Below, in pieces: positions 1 to 7,262 of a stretch of DNA of 11,238 nt. Position 1 is the stretch's first letter. Each line of letters starts with the position of its first letter. The DNA lies in assembly GCA_030271565.1 (NCBI GenBank), contig JARXKR010000071.1, positions 1 to 11,238 on the forward strand, read 5' to 3'. The notes beneath the pieces are model-generated. The model saw only the letters and a list, made by a program, of their open reading frames with translations, ran no database searches and had not been told where the DNA came from. This stretch comes from Pseudomonadota bacterium (GTDB lineage Bacteria; Pseudomonadota; Alphaproteobacteria; Sphingomonadales; Sphingomonadaceae). The position numbers and the translations under genes were made by a program.

Positions 1-447
1 GTGCTGATCGGCTCGTCGATGGGCGGCTGGCTGATGTTGCTGGTGGCCTTGGAGATCCCTGCGCGGGTTGCAGCGCTGGTCGGGATTGCGGCGGCGCCGG
101 ATTTCACCGACTGGGGCTTCACGCCCGAGCAAAAGGCGAAATTGGCAGCCGGAGAAACCCTGTTCGAGGACAATCCCTATGGTCCCGAACCGGCCCCGAC
201 TTACGCGGCGTTCTGGCGTGATGGGCAGGCCCAGCGGCTGCTTGGCGGTGAGATTGACCTGACCTGCCCGGTGCGGCTGCTTCACGGCCAGCAGGACCCC
301 GACGTACCCTGGGAGACCGCACTTCATCTTGCACAGGCGCTGCGTTCATCCGATGTGCAGGTCTGTCTGGTCAAGGACGGCGACCACCGCCTGTCGCGCG
401 ACAGCGACATCGCATTGCTGCTGCAGACGCTGGCTGCTTTGCCCTGA
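1..447 (+). CDS. Alpha/beta hydrolase, ABHD10-like (3' part, 5' end outside window)
   Basis: This is the C-terminal 148 residues of a serine hydrolase; the frame is open from the first base, so the true start lies upstream and roughly 100 N-terminal residues are missing compared with family members of about 240-250 residues. The nucleophile elbow GSSMGG is visible at residues 4-9 (window numbering), with Ser6 as nucleophile. The acid is probably Asp99 in the HGQQDPDVP segment and the base His129 in KDGDHRLS. The Asp-to-His spacing and the DHR motif resemble ABHD10, a thioesterase/acyl-glucuronide esterase family, so an esterase or thioesterase acting on a small acyl substrate is the best guess; the substrate cannot be read from the sequence. 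No signal peptide can be judged. The TPR gene follows 16 bases after the stop, suggesting co-transcription. Confidence 0.85.
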   Translation: MLIGSSMGGWLMLLVALEIPARVAALVGIAAAPDFTDWGFTPEQKAKLAAGETLFEDNPYGPEPAPTYAAFWRDGQAQRLLGGEIDLTCPVRLLHGQQDPDVPWETALHLAQALRSSDVQVCLVKDGDHRLSRDSDIALLLQTLAALP

Positions 448-463
448 ATATTCGGAGTAATCG

Positions 464-1321
464 ATGTCCTTTGCCACCTTGCTGCTGCCGCTGCTGGCGC
501 AGGTCGGACCCGGCGGCGCGCTGCCGCAAGCGCCGCTGCCGATCCCGAATCATAAGGAACCCGCCCGCGTGAGCCAGCCAGCAACGCCCACTTCCACCGC
601 GCAATCCACGCAGCTGCAGAACTGCCTCCATCTCGCGATAACCAATCCGTCTGACGGGATCGAAGAGGCCGAAGGCTGGCTTGCCGCCGCCAAGACACCA
701 AGCGACCGCGCCGGGGCCAAACAGTGCAAGGCGATGGCCTTGACCCGGATCGACGGCTGGGACGACGCCGCCGCGCTGTTCCTTTCGGCGCGCGACGATA
801 CCCCGGCGAGCGAGCCGGGTGAGCGCGCACGGCTTGGGGCTCTGGCGGGCAATGCCTTGCTGGTGACCGGCAACACGGTTGCGGGCCTCGACGCGCTCGA
901 CCATGCCCACGGCGAGGCGCATACCGCCAGCGACCATAAGTTGGGCGGGGTGATCCAGATCGACCGTGCCCGCGCATTGGTTGCGTTGGGGCGGACTGCG
1001 GAGGCTTCGGCCGCCCTCGAAGAGGCGCGCTATGAATTGCCCGACAATTATCAGGCCTGGCTGCTGTCGGCGACGCTATCGCGGCGCGAGGGCAAGCTGG
1101 CGCAGGCGCAGCAGCAGATCGAACGCGCCGCCGCGCTGATGCCGGTCGATCCCGAGATCGGGCTCGAGGCCGGGGTGATCGCGGTGCTGTCGGGGCGCGA
1201 CGCGGCCGCGCGGCTCAGCTGGCGGTCGGTGATCGTTGCCGCGCCGGGCAGTCAGTTCGCCAAGACTGCGCAAGGTTATCTTGACCAGCTGGGCCCGCCG
1301 CGCGCATCACAGCCCAAGTGA
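464..1321 (+). CDS. TPR-like helical repeat protein, probably exported
   Basis: A 285-residue protein of unknown precise role. The ATG at 464 is preceded by GGAG at 454-457 with a 6-base spacer. Residues 2-14 form a short hydrophobic stretch, followed by a Pro/Ala/Gly-rich low-complexity linker to about residue 48; this may be a weak signal peptide or membrane anchor, but the charged N-region is missing. From about residue 50 on it is all-helical, with two to four degenerate TPR-like units; the clearest are at about 164-195 (ARALVALGRTAEASAALEEA) and 196-228 (AWLLSATLSRREGKLAQAQQ). Such repeats mediate protein-protein contacts. There is no catalytic motif. It sits between the hydrolase gene and the oxidoreductase gene, whose start overlaps its stop, so all three are probably expressed together. 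TPR proteins of this kind are common in sphingomonads but mostly uncharacterised. Confidence 0.8.
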   Translation: MSFATLLLPLLAQVGPGGALPQAPLPIPNHKEPARVSQPATPTSTAQSTQLQNCLHLAITNPSDGIEEAEGWLAAAKTPSDRAGAKQCKAMALTRIDGWDDAAALFLSARDDTPASEPGERARLGALAGNALLVTGNTVAGLDALDHAHGEAHTASDHKLGGVIQIDRARALVALGRTAEASAALEEARYELPDNYQAWLLSATLSRREGKLAQAQQQIERAAALMPVDPEIGLEAGVIAVLSGRDAAARLSWRSVIVAAPGSQFAKTAQGYLDQLGPPRASQPK

Positions 1322-2313
1322 CATCGCCCAGCAAACCCAAACTTTCCGTTCTCGACCTCGTTCCGGTGCGCCAGGGCGGGAACGCGGCTGCGGCACTGGC
1401 CGATGCCGCGGCACTGGCCAGAACCGCCGAAGCAGCCGGCTACCACCGCTTCTGGGTCGCCGAACATCACGGCATGGCCGGGGTTGCGGGCGGGGCGACA
1501 TCGGTGGTGCTCGCCCATATCGGTGCAGCAACCAGCACCATCCGGATCGGCGCGGGCGGGATCATGTTGCCCAATCACAATCCGTTCGTGATCGCCGAGC
1601 AGTTCGGCACGCTCGACGCGCTCTATCCGGGCCGGATCGACTTGGGCCTCGGCCGCGCGCCGGGGGCCGACATGCGGATCGCGCAGGCCTTGCGCAAGGA
1701 TCTGGGGCGCGCGTCCGAATACTTCCCGCAGGACGTGGTCGAGCTGCGCGCGTTGTTCACCGGCGAGCCCGAGCTCCCGCTGCGCGCGACGCCGGGGCTG
1801 GGCGCTGCGGTTGAGATGTGGATATTGGGATCGAGCCTGTTCGGTGCGCAGCTCGCCGCCGCGCTGGGGCTGCCTTACGCCTTCGCCTCGCACTTCGCGC
1901 CCGATTACCTCGATCAGGCGCTTGAGATGTATCGCCGCCAGTTCCGTCCCTCGCCCGCGCTCGCGCAGCCGCACGTGATGGCGGCGATGAACGTCATCGC
2001 GGCCGACAGCGATGCCGATGCGATGTTGCTCGCCTCCTCGATCGACCAGAGCTTCGTCGCGCTGCGTAGCGGCACGCCGGGGCAATTGCAGCCACCGGTG
2101 CCGAATTACCGCCAGACCCTGCCGCCAGGCCAGTTGGCGATGCTTGAACACATGCGCCAGGTCAGTGCGATCGGCAGTCCGGCCACGGTCAGCGCTTCCA
2201 TCGCGCAATTCATCGAACGTACCCATGCCGACGAGATCGTCGTCTCGGGCGCGACCTTCGATCCGGCCGCGCGGCAGCGTTCGCTCGAACTCACCATGCG
2301 GGCGCTCAATTAG
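1318..2313 (+). CDS. LLM-class flavin-dependent oxidoreductase (YhbW-type, luciferase-like)
   Basis: A 331-residue member of the bacterial luciferase-like monooxygenase superfamily, a TIM-barrel fold that normally binds reduced FMN. Recognisable family blocks are SVLDLVPVRQGG at the N-terminus, WVAEHHG (46-52), GGIMLPNHNP (80-89), ALYPGRIDLGLGRAPG (101-116), and GSSLFGAQLAAALGLPYAFA in the middle. Order and wording of these blocks match Escherichia coli YhbW (about 335 residues), a group-1 luciferase-like protein of unknown substrate. The start is GTG at 1318; its bases overlap the TGA stop of the TPR gene as GTGA, implying translational coupling. The stop is TAG at 2311-2313. Function beyond a flavin-dependent oxidation is not predictable. 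It appears to be the last gene of the hydrolase-TPR-oxidoreductase cluster. Confidence 0.9.
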   Translation: MTSPSKPKLSVLDLVPVRQGGNAAAALADAAALARTAEAAGYHRFWVAEHHGMAGVAGGATSVVLAHIGAATSTIRIGAGGIMLPNHNPFVIAEQFGTLDALYPGRIDLGLGRAPGADMRIAQALRKDLGRASEYFPQDVVELRALFTGEPELPLRATPGLGAAVEMWILGSSLFGAQLAAALGLPYAFASHFAPDYLDQALEMYRRQFRPSPALAQPHVMAAMNVIAADSDADAMLLASSIDQSFVALRSGTPGQLQPPVPNYRQTLPPGQLAMLEHMRQVSAIGSPATVSASIAQFIERTHADEIVVSGATFDPAARQRSLELTMRALN

Positions 2314-2339
2314 GGCCAAATCCCTAGGGTCAGGTGGTT

Positions 2340-2368
2340 GCACTGCTAGGCCCTTGCTTCTACAGTGC
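2340..2368. terminator. Bulged hairpin after the oxidoreductase gene, possible weak terminator
   Basis: GCACTG (2340-2345) pairs with CAGTGC (2363-2368); after a bulged C, TAG (2347-2349) pairs with CTA (2360-2362), giving about 9 base pairs around a 10-base loop. A smaller stem, TAGGG/CCCTA (2311-2315 with 2322-2326), lies just before it. There is no run of T after either stem, so intrinsic termination is uncertain; it could also be a protein-binding dyad upstream of the next promoter. Confidence 0.3.
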
Positions 2369-2374
2369 GCATAA

Positions 2375-2402
2375 TTGCTACGTTAGTTAGCAACAATATA
2401 AC
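2375..2402 (+). promoter_or_regulatory. Predicted sigma70-type promoter of gdhZ with overlapping operator-like dyad
   Basis: TTGCTA at 2375-2380 (-35, 4 of 6 consensus) and TATAAC at 2397-2402 (-10, 5 of 6) are 16 bases apart, in a distinctly AT-rich island of an otherwise GC-rich window. Transcription would start near 2409, leaving a leader of about 40 bases. The dyad TTGCTA-N7-TAGCAA (2375-2380 and 2388-2393) covers the -35 box and much of the spacer, where a bound repressor would exclude RNA polymerase. The match is by eye only. Confidence 0.5.
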
Positions 2403-2434
2403 AAGCAGGAACCGGCGCCAAGGCTCTGCGCCGC

Positions 2435-2439
2435 AGGAG
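2435..2439 (+). promoter_or_regulatory. Ribosome binding site fixing the gdhZ start
   Basis: AGGAG lies 9 bases before the ATG at 2449. This decides against the upstream in-frame GTG at 2365, which has no such site and lies before the predicted promoter -10 box. Confidence 0.75.
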
Positions 2440-2448
2440 CATCTGTCC

Positions 2449-5400
2449 ATGAGTTCGAAGTCTGCACTGAGCAAAGCGCTCGCCCGGCAACTGGCCGATT
2501 CGCTGCTCCCGGGCGATCCCTGCTTCAGCGCCGAAGGGCTCGATCAAGCCGCTGCCTTCGTCCTCGCCGCCGCCGCGACCCGCGAACCCGGGCAAGCCGC
2601 AATTGTCATCGAATCGATCTCGGGCAGCGCCAGCGACCGCTTCATGCGGATCGCGCTGATCAACGACGACATGCCGTTCCTGGTCGATTCGATCTCCGCG
2701 ACAATTGCTGCGCACGGGCTCGGGATCGACCGGCTGTTGCACCCGGTGATGGCGGCGCGGCGCGACAGTGCGGGCAAGCTGCTCGAAGTGCTCGACCCGC
2801 AAACTGCCGGTGAAAAGCGCGAGAGCATGATCTACCTCGAGACCGAGCGCGGCGATGCCCGCGTCCGGCGTGCGCTCGAAACCGCGCTGACAGCCACGCT
2901 GACCGACGTAAAGGTGGCGGTGGCCGATTGGCCGCGGCTGCAGGAAGCGATGGGCCGCGATGCCGACGCGCTCGGCGGCGGCGAGGGTGCAGCACTGTTG
3001 CGCTGGTTCAAGGACGGGATGCTGACCCAGCTCGGCCATGTCACCCGGATGCGCGATGGCAGCCAAACCGATGCGCTGGGGATCTGCAAGAAGAGCGCCA
3101 AACAAGTGCTCGCCCCGGCCTCGTTCGACCGCGCCTTCGCCTGGTTCGACAACGAGGCCAAGAGCGGCGGCCGGGTGCCCTTGATCATCAAGAGCAACCT
3201 CATCTCGAACGTCCACCGCCGGGTGCCGCTCGACCTGTTCCTGGTCCCGCAAGTCGAAAGCGGCAAGGTCACCGCGCTGTCGGTTCACGCCGGGGTCTGG
3301 ACCAGCGCCGCGCTGGCGGCTGCACCCGACCGGATCCCCCGGATGCGCGCGCAGCTTGCCGAGCTGATGGCCAAGTTCGGGTTTGCCGCCAACGGCCACG
3401 CCGGCAAGGCGCTGGTCCACGCGCTGACCGCGTTGCCGCACGACCTGCTGATCGGGTTCTCCGACGCCGACCTCGAGCGCATCGCCACTGCGATGATGAG
3501 CCTGGTCGATCGCCCGCGCCCGCGTCTGGCCTTGGTTCAGGCCCCGCTCGAGCGCCACCTGTTCGCCTTCGTGTGGCTACCGCGCGATGCCTTGTCGACC
3601 AATGTCCGGCTTTCCATCGGCGAGATGCTGAGCCACGCCGCCGGCGCGCCAGTGCTCGATTGGAGCCTGCAGGTCGAGGGCAACAACCTTGCACTGATCC
3701 GCTATGTGCTCGACATCCGCGACGGCACGCCCGAGCCCGACGAAGCGCGGCTCGACGTGCAATTGCAGACGATGGTGCGCGGCTGGACCGACGCGGTCGA
3801 GGCCGAGATCGCCGCCAGCGAAGAACCTTCGCGCGCCGCAGCAATCGCGATGCGCTTCGCCGAAGCCTTCCCGCAAAGCTATCGCAGCGCTTATGGAGCA
3901 GCCGAAGCCGCGGCCGACATTTCGCGGCTGCGCAAACTTGCCGACGAGGGCGAGGACGGCCCGCGGCGCGGCGCGCGGCTGCTCTGCTCGGATGAGATGA
4001 GCAGCGGTGACTTGCGGCTCAAGCTGTACCAGCGCAGCGGCGCGATTGCCTTGTCCGATGCGGTCCCGGCGCTCGAGAACTTCGGCTTCAAGGTGATCGA
4101 GGACGTACCGACCGACCTCGATGGGGGCCGCCTTGGCACGATCCACGATTTTGCGCTGACCGCGCCCGCCGGGCTCGACTGCCTCGACCTGCTCGGCCGT
4201 GCCGAGCCGATCGAAGTAGCGATTGCCGACGTGCTCAACGCCCATGCCGAAGACGATCCGTTCAACCGCCTGATCATCGCTGCCGGATTGAGCGCCGAGG
4301 AAGCCAACTGGCTGCGCGCGTGGTACCGGTACTTGCGCCAAGCCGGCATGAATTTCGGCATCCCGACGGTGGTCGATGCGCTGCAACACGCGCCGCAAGT
4401 GACCCGCGGACTGATCGCGCTGTTCATCGCGCGCCACGATCCCAAATTCGGCGGCGACCGCGCTGCGGCCGAGACCGAGGCGCAGAGCGAAATTCGCACC
4501 GGGCTGGCAAGCGTCCAGGCGATCAACGACGACCGGCTGCTGCGGCTCTATCGCTCGCTGGTCGAAGCGATGCTGCGGACCAACGCTTTTGCCCCGGCCG
4601 GGGACGAAGCGCTGGCCTTCAAACTCGATTCCGCGCTGGTCCCGGGCCTCCCCAAACCTCTGCCGTGGCGCGAGATCTTCGTCTATTCGCGCCGGGTCGA
4701 GGGCATCCACTTGCGCGCCGGGCCAGTGGCGCGCGGCGGCCTGCGCTGGTCCGACCGGCGCGACGACTTTCGCACCGAAGTGCTTGGGCTGATGAAAGCC
4801 CAGCGGGTCAAGAACGCGGTGATCGTGCCGACCGGGGCCAAGGGCGGGTTCTATCCCAAGCAATTGCCCGATCCGGTCCGCGACCGCGACGGCTGGCTGG
4901 TCGAGGGCAAGGAAAGCTACAAGCTGTTCATCCGCACGCTGCTGTCGATCACCGACAACATAATCAGCGGCAAGGTCATCCACCCCAAAGCCGTCGTCAT
5001 CCGCGATGGTCAGGACCCCTATTTCGTGGTCGCCGCCGACAAGGGCACCGCGACCTTTTCGGACACCGCCAACGGCATCGCCGAGGACCACGATTTCTGG
5101 CTCGACGATGCTTTCGCCAGCGGCGGCTCCAAGGGCTACGACCACAAGGCGATGGGAATCACCGCCAAGGGCGCGTGGCTATCGGTCCAGCGGCACTTCC
5201 TCGAAATGGGCGTCGACGTGCAGAACGACCCGGTGCGTGTGCTGGGCTGCGGCGACATGTCGGGCGACGTGTTCGGCAACGGCATGCTGCTGTCGACTTC
5301 GCTGCAGCTGGTCGCGGCATTCGATCACCGCCATATTTTCCTCGATCCTGCGCCCGATGCGGCGAAGTCGCATGCCGAGCGCGCGCGGATGTTCGCGCTG

Positions 5401-7116
5401 CCGCGTTCGAGCTGGGACGATTATGACAAGGGCCTGATTTCGCCCGGCGGCGGGGTGTTCGCGCGCAGCCTCAAGGATATCCCGCTGTCGGGCGAAGTGC
5501 GCGCGATGCTCGGGATCGAGGCCGCAAGCATCGATCCCGACGGGCTGATCACCGCGATCCTCAAGGCCGAGGCCGACTTGCTGTGGTTCGGCGGGATCGG
5601 GACTTACCTCAAGGCGTCGACCGAAAACAATGCCGTGGTCGGCGATCCGGCCAACGATGCGCTGCGGATCGACGGTGCGGACCTGCGCGTCAGGGTGATC
5701 GGCGAAGGCGCAAATCTTGGCACCACCCAGGCCGGGCGGATCGAATTTGCGCTGAAGGGCGGCCGGATCAACACCGACTTCATCGACAATTCGGCCGGGG
5801 TCGATTGCTCGGATAACGAGGTCAACATCAAGATCGCGCTGGCGGGGGCCAAGCGTGCTGGGCGGCTGACCGAACCCGCGCGGGTCAAGCTGCTGGTCGA
5901 GATGACCGACGAGGTTGCCGCGCTGGTGCTTGAGGATAACCGGCTGCAGGCGCTGGCGCTGTCGATCGCACAGGCCGGCGGGGCCAAGTCGGTCCCGGCG
6001 CAAATGCACCTGATCGATCGGCTCGAAACGCTTGGCCAGCTCGACCGCAAGACCGAAGGGCTGGCCGACGCCGATGTGCTGCTGCGCCGCGCTGCGGAGG
6101 GTATCGGGCTGACCCGGCCCGAGCTCGCGGTGCTGCTCTCGTGTGCCAAGCTCGCGATGCAGGAAGCGCTCGAGGAGTCCGCACTGCCCGACGATCCGGG
6201 CTTGGCCGACGAATTGTTAGCTGCCTTTCCGGCACCGATGCGCGGCAAGTTCGAGCAGGATATTCTTGCGCACCGGCTGCGCCGAGAGATCATCGCGACC
6301 AAGCTGACCAACCGGATGATCAATCGGCTGGGCGTGATTCACCCTTATGAGCTCGCCGAAGAGGAAGGCGCGACGCTGGCGCAGGTTGCTGCGGCCTTCG
6401 TCGCAGCAGAGCGCCTTTTGGGAATGCAGGCGATCTGGCAGGGGATCGAAAGCCAGCCGATGAGCGAGGGCGCACGCATCTTGCTGTTCGAGCGCGCGGC
6501 CTCGATCATGTCGGATCACATCGCAGACCTGCTGCGGGTCGGCAGCGGCACCCTGGTGCCCTCGCAGCTGGTAACCGAACTCGCACCGGGGGTAAGCGAT
6601 CTTTCGCACGACACCCATAGCCTGCTCGCCGGTGAGGGCCGCACCCAGTCGGCGGCGATGGTTCAGGCTTTGATCGCGGCGGGAGCGCCCAAGGCTCAGA
6701 GCGATGCGGTGGCCAAGCTGCGCGACATGGACGGTGCGATCGGCCTGGCCCGGCTGGCGCGCGAAAACGGGATCGGGGCGCGGACCTTGACTGCTGCGTT
6801 CAGTGACCTTGGCGCAAGATTGGGGCTCGACTGGGCCCAGCAGACCGCTGCGCGGATGAGTCCATCGGATCCGTGGGAGCGCCTGCTGGTCAACGGCCTG
6901 GCGCGCGATTTCCAGCAGATGCGGCTCGATTTCCTGCGCCGCAACGGCGGCAAGCAGGGCGCGGCAGCGGCAGCGGTTGAACGCTGGGCGGCAGCGCAGG
7001 CCCCGGCGATCAGCCAGTTTCGCACCGTGATAGCGCGCGCGCAAACCGCGATGCCGGTCACTCCGGCGATGCTCGCCCAGATCGCCAGCCAGGCCCGCAA
7101 TTTGCTGGCGCGGTAG
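2449..7116 (+). CDS. gdhZ: NAD-specific glutamate dehydrogenase, large (~180 kDa) class
   Basis: A 1,555-residue enzyme that oxidatively deaminates glutamate to 2-oxoglutarate and ammonia with NAD, a catabolic cytoplasmic reaction feeding the TCA cycle. The N-terminal ~700 residues carry the ACT-like regulatory region (MPFLVDSI at 75-82). The catalytic core follows: RGGLRWSDRRDDFRTEV starting at Arg762, Lys783 in GLMKAQ, and PTGAKGGF with Lys798, the equivalent of the catalytic lysine in the general GDH signature. A glycine-rich dinucleotide site lies at 933-945 (GCGDMSGDVFGNG), then GEGANLG (1085-1091) and NSAGVDCSDNEVN (1114-1126). The remaining C-terminal ~400 residues are helical. Length is slightly below the usual ~1,600. 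Homologues are GdhB of Pseudomonas and GdhZ of Caulobacter; in Caulobacter GdhZ also links metabolism to FtsZ, which cannot be inferred here. It appears monocistronic. The start is set by the AGGAG site and the position of the promoter. Confidence 0.97.
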   Translation: MSSKSALSKALARQLADSLLPGDPCFSAEGLDQAAAFVLAAAATREPGQAAIVIESISGSASDRFMRIALINDDMPFLVDSISATIAAHGLGIDRLLHPVMAARRDSAGKLLEVLDPQTAGEKRESMIYLETERGDARVRRALETALTATLTDVKVAVADWPRLQEAMGRDADALGGGEGAALLRWFKDGMLTQLGHVTRMRDGSQTDALGICKKSAKQVLAPASFDRAFAWFDNEAKSGGRVPLIIKSNLISNVHRRVPLDLFLVPQVESGKVTALSVHAGVWTSAALAAAPDRIPRMRAQLAELMAKFGFAANGHAGKALVHALTALPHDLLIGFSDADLERIATAMMSLVDRPRPRLALVQAPLERHLFAFVWLPRDALSTNVRLSIGEMLSHAAGAPVLDWSLQVEGNNLALIRYVLDIRDGTPEPDEARLDVQLQTMVRGWTDAVEAEIAASEEPSRAAAIAMRFAEAFPQSYRSAYGAAEAAADISRLRKLADEGEDGPRRGARLLCSDEMSSGDLRLKLYQRSGAIALSDAVPALENFGFKVIEDVPTDLDGGRLGTIHDFALTAPAGLDCLDLLGRAEPIEVAIADVLNAHAEDDPFNRLIIAAGLSAEEANWLRAWYRYLRQAGMNFGIPTVVDALQHAPQVTRGLIALFIARHDPKFGGDRAAAETEAQSEIRTGLASVQAINDDRLLRLYRSLVEAMLRTNAFAPAGDEALAFKLDSALVPGLPKPLPWREIFVYSRRVEGIHLRAGPVARGGLRWSDRRDDFRTEVLGLMKAQRVKNAVIVPTGAKGGFYPKQLPDPVRDRDGWLVEGKESYKLFIRTLLSITDNIISGKVIHPKAVVIRDGQDPYFVVAADKGTATFSDTANGIAEDHDFWLDDAFASGGSKGYDHKAMGITAKGAWLSVQRHFLEMGVDVQNDPVRVLGCGDMSGDVFGNGMLLSTSLQLVAAFDHRHIFLDPAPDAAKSHAERARMFALPRSSWDDYDKGLISPGGGVFARSLKDIPLSGEVRAMLGIEAASIDPDGLITAILKAEADLLWFGGIGTYLKASTENNAVVGDPANDALRIDGADLRVRVIGEGANLGTTQAGRIEFALKGGRINTDFIDNSAGVDCSDNEVNIKIALAGAKRAGRLTEPARVKLLVEMTDEVAALVLEDNRLQALALSIAQAGGAKSVPAQMHLIDRLETLGQLDRKTEGLADADVLLRRAAEGIGLTRPELAVLLSCAKLAMQEALEESALPDDPGLADELLAAFPAPMRGKFEQDILAHRLRREIIATKLTNRMINRLGVIHPYELAEEEGATLAQVAAAFVAAERLLGMQAIWQGIESQPMSEGARILLFERAASIMSDHIADLLRVGSGTLVPSQLVTELAPGVSDLSHDTHSLLAGEGRTQSAAMVQALIAAGAPKAQSDAVAKLRDMDGAIGLARLARENGIGARTLTAAFSDLGARLGLDWAQQTAARMSPSDPWERLLVNGLARDFQQMRLDFLRRNGGKQGAAAAAVERWAAAQAPAISQFRTVIARAQTAMPVTPAMLAQIASQARNLLAR

Positions 7117-7123
7117 GGCTAAA

Positions 7124-7144
7124 GTTGACACCAGGTTGACACCA
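7124..7144. repeat. Tandem 11-base-period direct repeat GTTGACACCA
   Basis: GTTGACACCA occurs at 7124-7133 and again at 7135-7144, separated by one G, so the period is 11 bases, about one helical turn. It begins 8 bases after the gdhZ stop. Each unit contains TTGACA, which matches a -35 box, but no good -10 box follows at the right distance. The spacing would suit a dimeric DNA-binding protein contacting one face of the helix; no regulator can be named. Confidence 0.6.
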
Positions 7145-7262
7145 AAACCACCTCGCGGCGATCTTGCGGCTGCTTGTCGGATGCGGGGGCTGGACAAGTT
7201 CAAAGAGCCGAAATGGAAGATCTCGGGCGCAGTGTGACCGAATGGGGCGATGTAGGAAAGAG

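Noticed and set aside
1276..2343. A 355-codon minus-strand frame opposite the flavin-dependent oxidoreductase
   Set aside because: Low-complexity Arg/His/Gly-rich product with no family features; the plus-strand gene has clear conserved blocks.
2365..2448. A 28-residue N-terminal extension of glutamate dehydrogenase from a GTG at 2365
   Set aside because: It runs through the predicted promoter, has no ribosome binding site and does not resemble the family N-terminus; the ATG at 2449 has AGGAG at 9 bases.
3577..5145. A 522-codon open frame on the minus strand inside gdhZ, and a similar 391-codon frame at 2383-3558
   Set aside because: Both lie entirely opposite the well-supported glutamate dehydrogenase. 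Their proteins are Arg/Gly/Asp/Gln-rich with no recognisable motif, as expected from reading the antisense of a GC-rich gene.
7124..7144. A promoter formed by the two TTGACA hexamers after gdhZ
   Set aside because: No plausible -10 box lies 16-18 bases downstream of either hexamer, and no plus-strand gene follows.
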